A stretch of DNA of 56,565 nucleotides from an uncultured Bacteroides sp. (GTDB lineage: Bacteria; Bacteroidota; Bacteroidia; Bacteroidales; UBA932). The notes beneath the pieces are model-generated. The model searched no databases, had not been told where the DNA came from, and saw nothing but the letters and a program-made list of their open reading frames with translations. Below are positions 49,083-56,565 of the stretch, in pieces; position 1 is the first letter of the stretch, and every line of letters starts with the position of its first letter. Both the position numbers and the translations under genes were made by a program. Where the stretch lies: assembly GCA_945874355.1 (NCBI GenBank), contig CAMCGB010000013.1:1-56565 (forward strand). The letters are read 5' to 3'.

Positions 49083-49090
49083 CAAAAGTA
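49083..49090 (-). promoter_or_regulatory. Promoter -7 box of trmD
   Basis: TACTTTTG on the minus strand, 7 nt before the ATG. Confidence 0.6.
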
Positions 49091-49103
49091 ACAATTTTAT
49101 TCG

Positions 49104-49111
49104 TATATTTG
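49104..49111 (+). promoter_or_regulatory. Promoter -7 box of the DUF349-yidC operon
   Basis: TATATTTG, 29 nt before ATG 49141. It is divergent from the trmD box. Confidence 0.75.
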
Positions 49112-49140
49112 TGATTTGAACATATAAACAACTCTAGAAT

Positions 49141-50847
49141 ATGAGCGAAAACATTTTTCCCGCCGAGCCCGTCCAGGGCACCGCGGATGTAGTTGAAGAG
49201 AATTATTCTGCAAAAAGCATCTCTGAGCTTTCCGACCTTTTCGTCGCTCTCCGCGCCGGCGAGGATGCGATGACCCGCTACAAGGAGGCGGAGGCCATCA
49301 AGTCGGCTTTCTACCGTCTGATAGCCAGGATGAGAATCGAGAACGAAGGCTCTCCCGTTGACCCCCAGGCCCAGGAGGCCCTCGAGAATGCGGAGCAGAA
49401 TTTCAAGGCTATGTATGCCGATTACAAAAAGGACAGGGCAGAGTACAACCGTGCCCAGGACGAGATGCGTGAAGCAAATCTCGCCGCCAAGAAGGCCATC
49501 ATCGAGGAGCTGAAGGCTCTGACCGAGGGGCAGGACGACGTCAGCTCCTGCTTCCCCGCTTTCCGCGAGCTCCAGAACCGCTGGAAGGAGGCCGGTCCCG
49601 TGCCTGCGCAGTCCTATAGAGATATAAATGACTCATACCAGTTCCAGGTCGAGAAGTTCTACGATATGATAAAGATCAACCGCGACCTGCGCGACCTTGA
49701 TTTCCGCAAGAACCTGGAAGTCAAGATTGCCCTCTGCGAGCAGGCAGAGGCTCTTTCGCAGCGCGATGATGTGGTCGAGGCTTTCAAGGAGCTCCAGAAG
49801 TACCACGAGCAGTGGAAGGAGTACGGTCCCGTGAGCAAGGAGTACCGCGAAGACATCTGGAACCGCTTCAAGGCTGCAACAGCCGTGGTGAACAAGAAGT
49901 ATCAGGCTCATTTCGAGTCGCTTAAGGGTGAGTATGAGCAGAATCTCGAGAAGAAGAGGGCCATCTGCGAAAAGGCTGAGGAGCTGCTCAGGCAGGAAAT
50001 AGGCAGCACCGCCGAGTGGAATGAGGCCGGAAAGCAGATGGACGAGCTGCTCGCCGAGTGGAAGACCATAGGATACGCCACCAAGAAGGAGAACCAGAAG
50101 ATATATGAGCGCTTCCGCGCCGCCTGCGACACCTTCTATGCACGCAAGAGGGAGTACTACACCGCCGTCAAGGACACTATGAACGAGAATGTGTCCCGCA
50201 AGATAAGTCTCATCGAGCAGGCTGAGGCCCTGAAGGACAGCACCGACTGGAAAAAGACCACCGACCAGTTCATCTCCCTGCAGAAGCAGTGGAAGGAGAT
50301 CGGTTATGTGCCCCGCAAGAAGGCAGACCAGCTGTGGAAGAGGTTCCGCGCCGCCTGCGACGCTTTCTTCGAGAACAGGGACGAGAACGCTCCCAAGGAG
50401 AATGATATCTACTCCAACCTCAAGGCCAAGAAGCGTCTGATAGACGAGATTCTTGCTTATGAGAGCGTCGAGGACGAGGCCGCAAATGCCGACAAGATGC
50501 GCGCCTTCGCCGACAGGTGGAACGAGATAGGCCATGTGCCCTATAAGGAGAAGGACAATATCATCGAAGCCTACAGGGCCGCCATGAACAAGAAGTTCCC
50601 GCTCTTCTCAAAGCAGAGGCAGCAGCGCCAGGATGGCGGAAAGCGCAGCCCTAAAGATGCTCTGATAGCCCGCTATAATGCTCTCCAGCAGGATATTACC
50701 ACTTATGAGAACAATATCGGATTCTTCTCTGCATCCAAGTCCAGCGCACCGCTGATCAAGCAGATGCAGGAGAAGATCGAGCAGAGCAAGAGGCAGCTCA
50801 AGGAGCTTGAGGAGAAGATCCGCAATTTTGAGGAGGACGAGCAGTAA
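49141..50847 (+). CDS. DUF349 repeat protein
   Basis: A 568-aa, highly charged, helical protein with about five DUF349 repeats. Each has a W-K-x-I/A-G-x-V-P or WKEYGPV element followed by a helix with W/Y-x-R-F-K/RAA (e.g. RWKEAGPVPAQSY, QWKEYGPVSKEY, EWKTIGYATKKE, QWKEIGYVPRKKA, RWNEIGHVPYKEK). The C-terminus is a coiled coil (KQMQEKIEQSKRQLKELEEKIRNFEEDEQ). No enzyme motif is seen; the family is thought to bind nucleic acid or scaffold, but its role is unproven. Its stop codon TAATG overlaps the yidC start. Confidence 0.88.
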   Translation: MSENIFPAEPVQGTADVVEENYSAKSISELSDLFVALRAGEDAMTRYKEAEAIKSAFYRLIARMRIENEGSPVDPQAQEALENAEQNFKAMYADYKKDRAEYNRAQDEMREANLAAKKAIIEELKALTEGQDDVSSCFPAFRELQNRWKEAGPVPAQSYRDINDSYQFQVEKFYDMIKINRDLRDLDFRKNLEVKIALCEQAEALSQRDDVVEAFKELQKYHEQWKEYGPVSKEYREDIWNRFKAATAVVNKKYQAHFESLKGEYEQNLEKKRAICEKAEELLRQEIGSTAEWNEAGKQMDELLAEWKTIGYATKKENQKIYERFRAACDTFYARKREYYTAVKDTMNENVSRKISLIEQAEALKDSTDWKKTTDQFISLQKQWKEIGYVPRKKADQLWKRFRAACDAFFENRDENAPKENDIYSNLKAKKRLIDEILAYESVEDEAANADKMRAFADRWNEIGHVPYKEKDNIIEAYRAAMNKKFPLFSKQRQQRQDGGKRSPKDALIARYNALQQDITTYENNIGFFSASKSSAPLIKQMQEKIEQSKRQLKELEEKIRNFEEDEQ

Positions 50848-52718
50848 TGGATAAGAATTCAGTTATCGGCTTTGTCCTCATCGCTCTGGTGTTCATAGGG
50901 TTCTCGGTTTTCGAGAACAACAGGGCCCGCAAGTGGGCCGAATACAATGCCCAGCAGGACTCCATCGCCCTTGCCCAGAAGATTGCCGTGCAGGACAGCC
51001 TTGCCGCGCTGCAGCCCGCCGTGCAGTCTGAAGGAGAGTCATTCGCCGCTCCGCTCCAGAGCGCAGTCTATAAGGATTCCCTCATCGAGAGGGCATACAG
51101 GGCTGAGGGCAGCATCGTCGCTCTTGAGAACGAAAAAATCAGAATAGAGTTCAATACTAAGGGAGCCCAGCCCCATTCCGCCCTCCTGAAGGAGTACAAG
51201 GCTTATGGCGGGGATTCCCTTTATCTGTTCCGCGGGGGCGATGCCGAGTATTCGTTCAGCATCTATGCCGGCCAGTACCTGCACACCAAAGACCTTAACT
51301 TCGAGCTTGCCTACAAGGATGAAAGCAGCGTGGTATTCCGTCTGCCTTTCAGCTCGGGAGGCTACATCGAGCAGAAGTACACCCTCAGCGGGGACGGTTA
51401 TACCCTCAATGATGAGCTTTCGTTCAGCGGAATGTCTTCGTTCATCCCCCGCAATGTCAATGTGATTGACCTTGACTTCAATGTGTGCGTGCCCAGAATG
51501 GAGAAAGGCTACAAAAACGAGAGCCAGTACTCCAAGCTGGACTACTACTTCGAGGGTGACAAGAAGCCCGAGGAGATAGGCCGCGGAAGAAGCTCGGGCA
51601 AGAGAGTGGATTCGAAGCTGAGCTGGTTCGCTTTCCAGCAGCAGTTCTTCTCCACCATACTCCGCGCTCCGGACCAGTTCGCTTCCGGCGAGTTGGGCAT
51701 CAATTTCCGCCCCGAAGGCAACCCTGAGGGAGTGCTGATGGATTGCAGCGCGAAGATGCGGGCCGACCTTCCGACCGGCGAGAATGTGACCGTTCCCTTC
51801 GAGTTCTACTTCGGCCCTAACCATTTCAAGACCCTCAAGGCTTTCGACCATAAGTACGAGAAGATTATCCCTCTGGGAGGCTGGCTGGTAGCCTGGTTTA
51901 CCCGCTACGCCATCATCCCGATGTTCGACTTCTTCTCCCGATTCATCAATAACTTCGGTCTGATTATTCTGCTTATGACCTTGGTTATCAAGCTGGTAGT
52001 CTTCCCTCTGACCTACAAGTCCTTCGCTTCGTCGGCCAAGATGGCGGCCCTTAAGCCCGAGATTGACAAGATCAACGCGAAGTACCCCAACAGCGACAAC
52101 CAGCAGGAGATGCTCAAGAAGCAGCAGGCTACGATGAACCTCTACAAGCGGGCGGGTGTCAGTCCGATGGGAGGCTGTCTGCCGCAGTTGCTGACCTTCC
52201 CTATACTTTGGGCGATGTTCCGCTTCTTCCCTGCTTCCATCGAGCTCAGGCAGCAGCCTTTCCTGTGGTGCGACGACTTGAGCGCCTATGACTCGATAGT
52301 ATCCTTCGGCTTCAGGATTCCTCTGCTCGGCGACCATATCTCGCTGTTCGCCCTGCTGATGGCTGTGACTATGTGGCTGTACTCCAAGTTCACCATGTCC
52401 TCCCAGCCGAATGCCGACGATCCTTCGGCCGCAACGATGAGGTTCATGACACTGTGGATGATGCCTATAATGATGTTCTTCGTCTGCAACAGCCTCTCCG
52501 CCGCGTTGAGCTACTATTATCTGCTTTCTCAGGTGATCTCAATCATCACTACCCTGATTATCCGCAAGAGCATCAATCAGGAAGCCATACTCGAAAAGGT
52601 GAGGGCGAGCGAAGGCAAGCCTCTGCCCAAGAGCAAGTGGCAGCAAAGGCTCGAAGAGGCCCAGAGGCTTCAGGAGCAGCAGCTCAAGGAGCAGAGAAGA
52701 AAGCAGGGCAGAAGATAG
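50847..52718 (+). CDS. yidC: Membrane protein insertase YidC
   Basis: A 623-aa insertase that places proteins in the inner membrane, with or without SecYEG. The N-terminal signal-anchor (VIGFVLIALVFIGFSVFENN) is followed by the large periplasmic beta domain (~100-350). The conserved YidC/Oxa1 core comes next (MFDFFSRFINNFGLIILLMTLVIKLVVFPLTYKSFASSAKMAALKPEI; GVSPMGGCLPQLLTFPILWAMFRFFPASIELR). The C-terminal tail is charged and helical. It overlaps the DUF349 stop by 1 bp, so the two genes are coupled. Confidence 0.96.
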   Translation: MDKNSVIGFVLIALVFIGFSVFENNRARKWAEYNAQQDSIALAQKIAVQDSLAALQPAVQSEGESFAAPLQSAVYKDSLIERAYRAEGSIVALENEKIRIEFNTKGAQPHSALLKEYKAYGGDSLYLFRGGDAEYSFSIYAGQYLHTKDLNFELAYKDESSVVFRLPFSSGGYIEQKYTLSGDGYTLNDELSFSGMSSFIPRNVNVIDLDFNVCVPRMEKGYKNESQYSKLDYYFEGDKKPEEIGRGRSSGKRVDSKLSWFAFQQQFFSTILRAPDQFASGELGINFRPEGNPEGVLMDCSAKMRADLPTGENVTVPFEFYFGPNHFKTLKAFDHKYEKIIPLGGWLVAWFTRYAIIPMFDFFSRFINNFGLIILLMTLVIKLVVFPLTYKSFASSAKMAALKPEIDKINAKYPNSDNQQEMLKKQQATMNLYKRAGVSPMGGCLPQLLTFPILWAMFRFFPASIELRQQPFLWCDDLSAYDSIVSFGFRIPLLGDHISLFALLMAVTMWLYSKFTMSSQPNADDPSAATMRFMTLWMMPIMMFFVCNSLSAALSYYYLLSQVISIITTLIIRKSINQEAILEKVRASEGKPLPKSKWQQRLEEAQRLQEQQLKEQRRKQGRR

Positions 52719-52731
52719 CCCCCATAGAGAA

Positions 52732-53421
52732 ATGATAGAAGAGAATCTTAACAATATCAGAAAGGAACTGCCGCCGGAAGTAAAGCTGGTGGCAGTTTCC
52801 AAATTCCATCCGCTGGAAAACATTCTGGAGGCTTACCGCGCCGGTCAGAGAGTCTTTGCCGAGAGCCGTCCCCAGGAACTTCAGAAGAAGGTGGAGCAGC
52901 TCGGCGCCCTTGAGGAAGGGAAGGACATCAGCTGGCATTTCATAGGCCACCTGCAGACCAACAAACTCAAGATGGTGCTTCCCTATGTGGATATGGTGCA
53001 GTCGGTGGACAGTCTTAACCTCTTGAGTCAGATAGACTCCTGGGCCCTGAAGAATCCGCTTCCTGACGGCAGGCCGCGCAAGATAAGGGTGCTGCTCGAG
53101 CTGCATATAGCCTCGGAGCAGACTAAACAGGGCTTCGTGGAGGAGGAGATTCTGGACATACTGTTCCGCCACGAGCTGTTCAAAGGCGTGGAGTTCTGCG
53201 GGCTGATGGGTATGGCCACGAATACTGATAATGAGGAAGATATCAGCTCTGACTTCGCGCGCATCAGTTCCTTTATGGAGTATCTGCAGGACTTGTTCTC
53301 CGAGCTGGAGGAGTTTCGGGAGCTGTCGATAGGTATGTCGGACGACTGGAAAATAGCTCTTCGCTACGGCGCCACTATGGTAAGGATAGGCAGCGCCATA
53401 TTTGGCCCCAGGCAGCCTTAA
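52732..53421 (+). CDS. YggS/PLPBP-family PLP-binding protein
   Basis: A 229-aa single-domain PLP protein of the alanine-racemase fold type III that keeps the PLP pool in balance and affects amino-acid metabolism. Motifs: KLVAVSKFHP (PLP-binding Lys ~22), FAESRPQELQKKVE, WHFIGHLQTNK, LGLMGMAT-like CGLMGMATNT, and SIGMSDDWKIALRYGATMVRIGSAIFG at the phosphate site. The start is 13 bp after yidC. Its stop codon shares TTAA with the convergent SDR gene (4-bp overlap). Confidence 0.93.
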   Translation: MIEENLNNIRKELPPEVKLVAVSKFHPLENILEAYRAGQRVFAESRPQELQKKVEQLGALEEGKDISWHFIGHLQTNKLKMVLPYVDMVQSVDSLNLLSQIDSWALKNPLPDGRPRKIRVLLELHIASEQTKQGFVEEEILDILFRHELFKGVEFCGLMGMATNTDNEEDISSDFARISSFMEYLQDLFSELEEFRELSIGMSDDWKIALRYGATMVRIGSAIFGPRQP

Positions 53422-54125
53422 TCGAAGGCGAGCGAAGAGTATCTTCTGATGTAGAACTGGTCTATAGTGCCGTTGCCGTCAAGGCTGACTATAAATTGCA
53501 CAATCTTGGCAATCTCCTCAGGCTGAATGAGTTCTGACGAGTCGATGTCGGGCCTCATCTTGGTGACCATCTCTGTTGCCACTCCTCCCGGAGAGATGAG
53601 GTGCACCCTTATGCCGAAAGGCTGGACTTCTTTTGCAAACACCTTGGTAAATCCGGTCAGCGCGTGCTTGGATGAGGAATAGACGCTCTGGTTGGCGTAT
53701 CCCTTGAATCCTACCACCGAAGCGATGTTGATGACAATGGGCTTGCCGGACTGCTTCAGATAGGGGAGAGCCGCCTGGCAGATGAAGAACGGGGCCTTGG
53801 CGTTTACGGTGAATATCCTGTCCCAGTCTTCAGGGCTTACTTCGGTGAAGTTTCCCGCCTGCGACAGTCCTGCGCAGTTGACCAGAAGGTCCAACCCTCC
53901 GAATGCCCCGACGGTGCGTTCTATAATTCCGGTCCAACTTTTTTCCTCGCTCAGGTCTGCCTGAATTATTTCTGCCCTGACGCCTTTTGCGCTGCATTCT
54001 TTCTGTACGCTTTCAAGGGCAGGGGCTTCCCTTCCCACCAGCGAGAGCTCATATCCGAGCGAAGCGAGCTCCAGGGCGATGGCCTTGCCTATTCCTCTTG
54101 AGGCTCCTGTAATCAGTGCTGTCAT
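53418..54125 (-). CDS. SDR oxidoreductase, 3-oxoacyl-reductase-like
   Basis: A 235-aa classical SDR: TGASRGIG (6-13), NCAGLSQ (NAG motif), and catalytic S, then Y-x3-K in YSSSKHALTG (~147). It is shorter and more generic than FabG, so the substrate could be 3-oxoacyl-ACP or another ketone. It is the last gene of the surE-lpxB operon (4-nt gap from lpxB). Its stop overlaps that of YggS. Confidence 0.87.
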   Translation of the reverse strand: MTALITGASRGIGKAIALELASLGYELSLVGREAPALESVQKECSAKGVRAEIIQADLSEEKSWTGIIERTVGAFGGLDLLVNCAGLSQAGNFTEVSPEDWDRIFTVNAKAPFFICQAALPYLKQSGKPIVINIASVVGFKGYANQSVYSSSKHALTGFTKVFAKEVQPFGIRVHLISPGGVATEMVTKMRPDIDSSELIQPEEIAKIVQFIVSLDGNGTIDQFYIRRYSSLAFD

Positions 54126-54129
54126 ATCT

Positions 54130-55281
54130 TTATTTTAGTTTTTCCATACACCCTATCATTGCGGCGGCGACCCTTTCCGATGCGCCCCGGCCTCCGAGCG
54201 AAGAACGTATTTGGGCATAGGATTGCTTCATTTCCTGCCTGTACTCCTCGTCCCAGCAGAGTCTCTCAAGCTCTGAAACTACGCTGCCGGCATTGAAGTC
54301 GTCCTGAATCAATTCCTTGAATACCAGCTTGTCCAGGCACAGGTTGCCCAGCGAGATGTACTTGATGTGGTCCGTCACGCGGAGTATATATTTGGCGGCG
54401 AAGAAGGTCAGGGCGGATGTGTTCCAGCCCACTACCTGAGGGGTCCCTATCAGGGCTGCTTCAAGCGAAGCCGTGCCTGAATTGATGACGGCGGCACGGG
54501 CTCCCTTCAGGACGTCATAAGTCCTGCCGAAAACTATTTCCACATTGCTTCTCCCCTGTATATAAGGAGCGTACTGCTCCGGCGAGGCTCCGGGGGCTGC
54601 CGCGATTACATATCGCAGGCCCGAACTTGCCCTCGATGTGCCCATAAGGTCCACCACCTGCATACATACAGGCATCATACGCGAGATTTCTGCGGCTCTC
54701 GAGCCCGCGAGTATGGCTACATAGTCGCCTTCGCTGTGGCCTTCAAGCTCTTTGTAGCTATGGTTGTCCACCGCATCCAGCAGGGGATTGCCTTTATATA
54801 TAAAGGGGATTCCCCGGCTGCGGAAATAGTCCAGCTCGAAGGGGAATACGGGGAAAAGCATATCCACATACTTTTTCAGCTTCCTGTTCCTGCCTTCGCG
54901 CGAAGCCCAGGTTTTGGGGGCGATGTAGTAGAAGACCTTTATGCCTTTTTCGTGACAGAAGCGGGCTATCTTCATATTGAATCCGGGGTAGTCGATGAGG
55001 ATTACCGCATCGGGCCGGAACGAAAGTATGTCTTTCTTGCACTCGGACAGCCGTCCGAGGAGCTTCCCTGCCTTGGAGAGCACTTCGGTCAGGCCCATCA
55101 CCGCTCCATCCCGGTAGTCGTGCACCAGAGTGTGCTCCCGGGCTTCCTGAGCGCTCTGCTCCATCTTTTCTCCGCCCCAGAAGCGCAGGCGGCAGTCGCT
55201 GTCCAGGGCGGCGAGACCCTTGATGAGGTTGCTCCCGTGAAGGTCTCCCGAGGCTTCTCCCGCTATAAGGTAATATCGCAT
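54130..55281 (-). CDS. lpxB: Lipid-A-disaccharide synthase
   Basis: A 383-aa GT-B enzyme (GT19) joining UDP-2,3-diacylglucosamine with lipid X during lipid A synthesis at the inner membrane. Motifs: IAGEASGDLHGSNLIKGL (6-23), FRFWGGEKM-type, DAVILIDYPGFNMKIARFCH, YYIAPKTWASREGRNRKLKKYVD, AILAGSRAAEI, and AVINSGTASLEAALIGTPQVVGW. It overlaps surE by 19 bp (55263-55281). Confidence 0.96.
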   Translation of the reverse strand: MRYYLIAGEASGDLHGSNLIKGLAALDSDCRLRFWGGEKMEQSAQEAREHTLVHDYRDGAVMGLTEVLSKAGKLLGRLSECKKDILSFRPDAVILIDYPGFNMKIARFCHEKGIKVFYYIAPKTWASREGRNRKLKKYVDMLFPVFPFELDYFRSRGIPFIYKGNPLLDAVDNHSYKELEGHSEGDYVAILAGSRAAEISRMMPVCMQVVDLMGTSRASSGLRYVIAAAPGASPEQYAPYIQGRSNVEIVFGRTYDVLKGARAAVINSGTASLEAALIGTPQVVGWNTSALTFFAAKYILRVTDHIKYISLGNLCLDKLVFKELIQDDFNAGSVVSELERLCWDEEYRQEMKQSYAQIRSSLGGRGASERVAAAMIGCMEKLK

Positions 55282-56105
55282 AGGCGTTCTATTTCGCTGT
55301 AGTCAGTGTTGTCGATGTTCCCGGGCACTATCGTTATCCACCCCTGGGCAAGCAGGTGATGGTCAGCAGGATAGCTGTTCTGGGGGTTGTCCGTGAAGTC
55401 GCCCGCCATCACGACCAGCTCTTCGCCCTGCTCCTCTGCCCTGCGGGCGTAGAGAAGGTCTTCTTCGCTGCTCTTCCTCCCAAGGGAGTCAAGAAACTCG
55501 AAGTAAGGACGGTACTCCCTTTCCCAATGGGCGAGGCCCATATGGCAGACCTTCACCCCTTTGACTTCTTCTGCTTTGATGGCGGGAAAGTTGATGTTGT
55601 AGAAGAGTCCTGTCTTCGGCTGCATTCTTTCGAGCAGGAAGTCGAGTATGCGCGGAAGGAAAGTGCGCACCACTCCGAAGTCGGCGTCCGCCTCGAAACT
55701 GTCCAGGCTCACTCCTATGGAGGGGATGAGGTTCACTGCTCCTTCCATTGCGGCTCCGATGGTGCCGGAGTATATGGCTGCGGTGGCCGCGTTGCTTCCG
55801 TGGTTGATGCCGCTCACCACAAGGTCGGGCATCTCGGGGTGGAAGATGTTGTCTATTCCGTATTTGATGCAGCTGGCGGGCGTCCCGTCAAGGTACCACC
55901 ACCTCTGTCCCTGCCTGTCTTCCAGTCTTTTGACTCCTATGGGTTTGAGCCCCATCGTGACAGCCATCGACATTCCGCTCTGCCCCCTTTTGGGCGCAAC
56001 TACGGTCACGTCCCCGTAGGCTGACATAATTTCGCACAGGGTCTGCAGCCCTTTGGATGTGTATGAGTCGTCGTTTGTTATGAGAATCTGCCTTCTTGAT
56101 TTCAT
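55263..56105 (-). CDS. surE: 5'/3'-nucleotidase SurE
   Basis: A 280-aa SurE survival phosphatase that dephosphorylates nucleoside monophosphates. The metal/active-site set is at the N-terminus: ILITNDDSYTSKGL (D12, D13), then VVAPKRGQSGMSMAVTM (S), GTPASCI, and LVVSGINHGSNAATAAIYSGTIGAAMEG (Asn). ATG 56105 lies 38 nt after the -7 box (56144-56151). It heads an operon with lpxB and the SDR. Confidence 0.95.
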   Translation of the reverse strand: MKSRRQILITNDDSYTSKGLQTLCEIMSAYGDVTVVAPKRGQSGMSMAVTMGLKPIGVKRLEDRQGQRWWYLDGTPASCIKYGIDNIFHPEMPDLVVSGINHGSNAATAAIYSGTIGAAMEGAVNLIPSIGVSLDSFEADADFGVVRTFLPRILDFLLERMQPKTGLFYNINFPAIKAEEVKGVKVCHMGLAHWEREYRPYFEFLDSLGRKSSEEDLLYARRAEEQGEELVVMAGDFTDNPQNSYPADHHLLAQGWITIVPGNIDNTDYSEIERLCDITL

Positions 56106-56143
56106 TTCGGGAGTATTGAAGAATTAACTGATATGAATTTGTA

Positions 56144-56151
56144 CAAAGATA
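56144..56151 (-). promoter_or_regulatory. Promoter -7 box of the surE-lpxB-SDR operon
   Basis: TATCTTTG on the minus strand. It is divergent from the gap promoter. Confidence 0.75.
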
Positions 56152-56175
56152 ATGTATTTTAATTGAAATTTTTTG

Positions 56176-56183
56176 TAAATTTG
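56176..56183 (+). promoter_or_regulatory. Promoter -7 box of the gap gene
   Basis: TAAATTTG followed by C; leader of about 52 nt before ATG 56241. Confidence 0.75.
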
Positions 56184-56234
56184 CACCGCGAATTAGAGCT
56201 AGTAGTATTAAACTTTTTAACAATTTTATATTAA

Positions 56235-56565
<331 letters not shown>

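Overview
The window comes from a Bacteroidota chromosome, almost certainly order Bacteroidales. Three things support this: more than twenty promoters with the Bacteroides-type -7 box TAnnTTTG, families largely confined to the phylum (fimbrillins, Omp28, DUF6029, BACON, M64 with BspA-type LRRs), and genes that mostly lack strong Shine-Dalgarno sites. Genus cannot be fixed from sequence alone. Most of the window is moderately GC-rich. The left-hand polysaccharide genes (about 515-6996) are clearly more AT-rich and look acquired.

Layout. 1-311: 3' end of a transposase gene. 515-9712: surface-polysaccharide locus (glycosyltransferases, acyltransferase, three SDR epimerases/dehydratases, an initiating WecA/MraY-type phosphotransferase, a WbuC cupin, a nucleotidyltransferase-fold protein). 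9895-15428: accessory/defence island. It holds an uncharacterised 258-aa protein coupled to a PIN nuclease, a frameshifted AAA-DUF4143 ATPase with a G10 tract, repeats, an RloA-RloB-type ATPase/TOPRIM pair and a possible small RNA. 15486-25425: Na/phosphate cotransporter, then a secreted/redox group (TlpA-like thioredoxin, large lipoprotein, DUF6029 barrel, Omp28, DsbD). 25491-34678: surface and signalling genes, including an outer-membrane protein with SKEQ repeats, a degenerate Ser/Thr kinase, an HTH-like protein, an LRR lipoprotein, and an operon of two fimbrillins around a fimbrillin-LRR-BACON-M64 metalloprotease fusion. 34809-37375: a compact ResB-CcsA cytochrome c synthase coupled to a three-haem peroxidase. 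37438-40594: an NtrC/histidine-kinase pair flanked by gene debris. 40735-42000: a second AAA-DUF4143 ATPase, bracketed by imperfect 33-bp direct repeats. 42115-46238: tRNA-Ala, phosphoglycolate phosphatase, an N-terminally truncated FecCD permease, intergenic repeats, and a TonB receptor under a cobalamin riboswitch. 46309-56565: housekeeping genes (SPFH + ribbon-helix-helix pair, ppa, trmD, DUF349, yidC, YggS, SDR, lpxB, surE, start of gap).

Best candidates for something undescribed: the leaderless 258-aa/PIN pair; the AAA-DUF4143 genes bracketed by TTCCG-containing repeats, as if they move or are regulated as units; the fimbrillin-protease fusion operon; the compact CcsBA-peroxidase pair; and two promoter-to-terminator units without a substantial ORF. 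A recurring trait is a start codon only 4-8 nt after the -7 box, which suggests frequent leaderless mRNAs.
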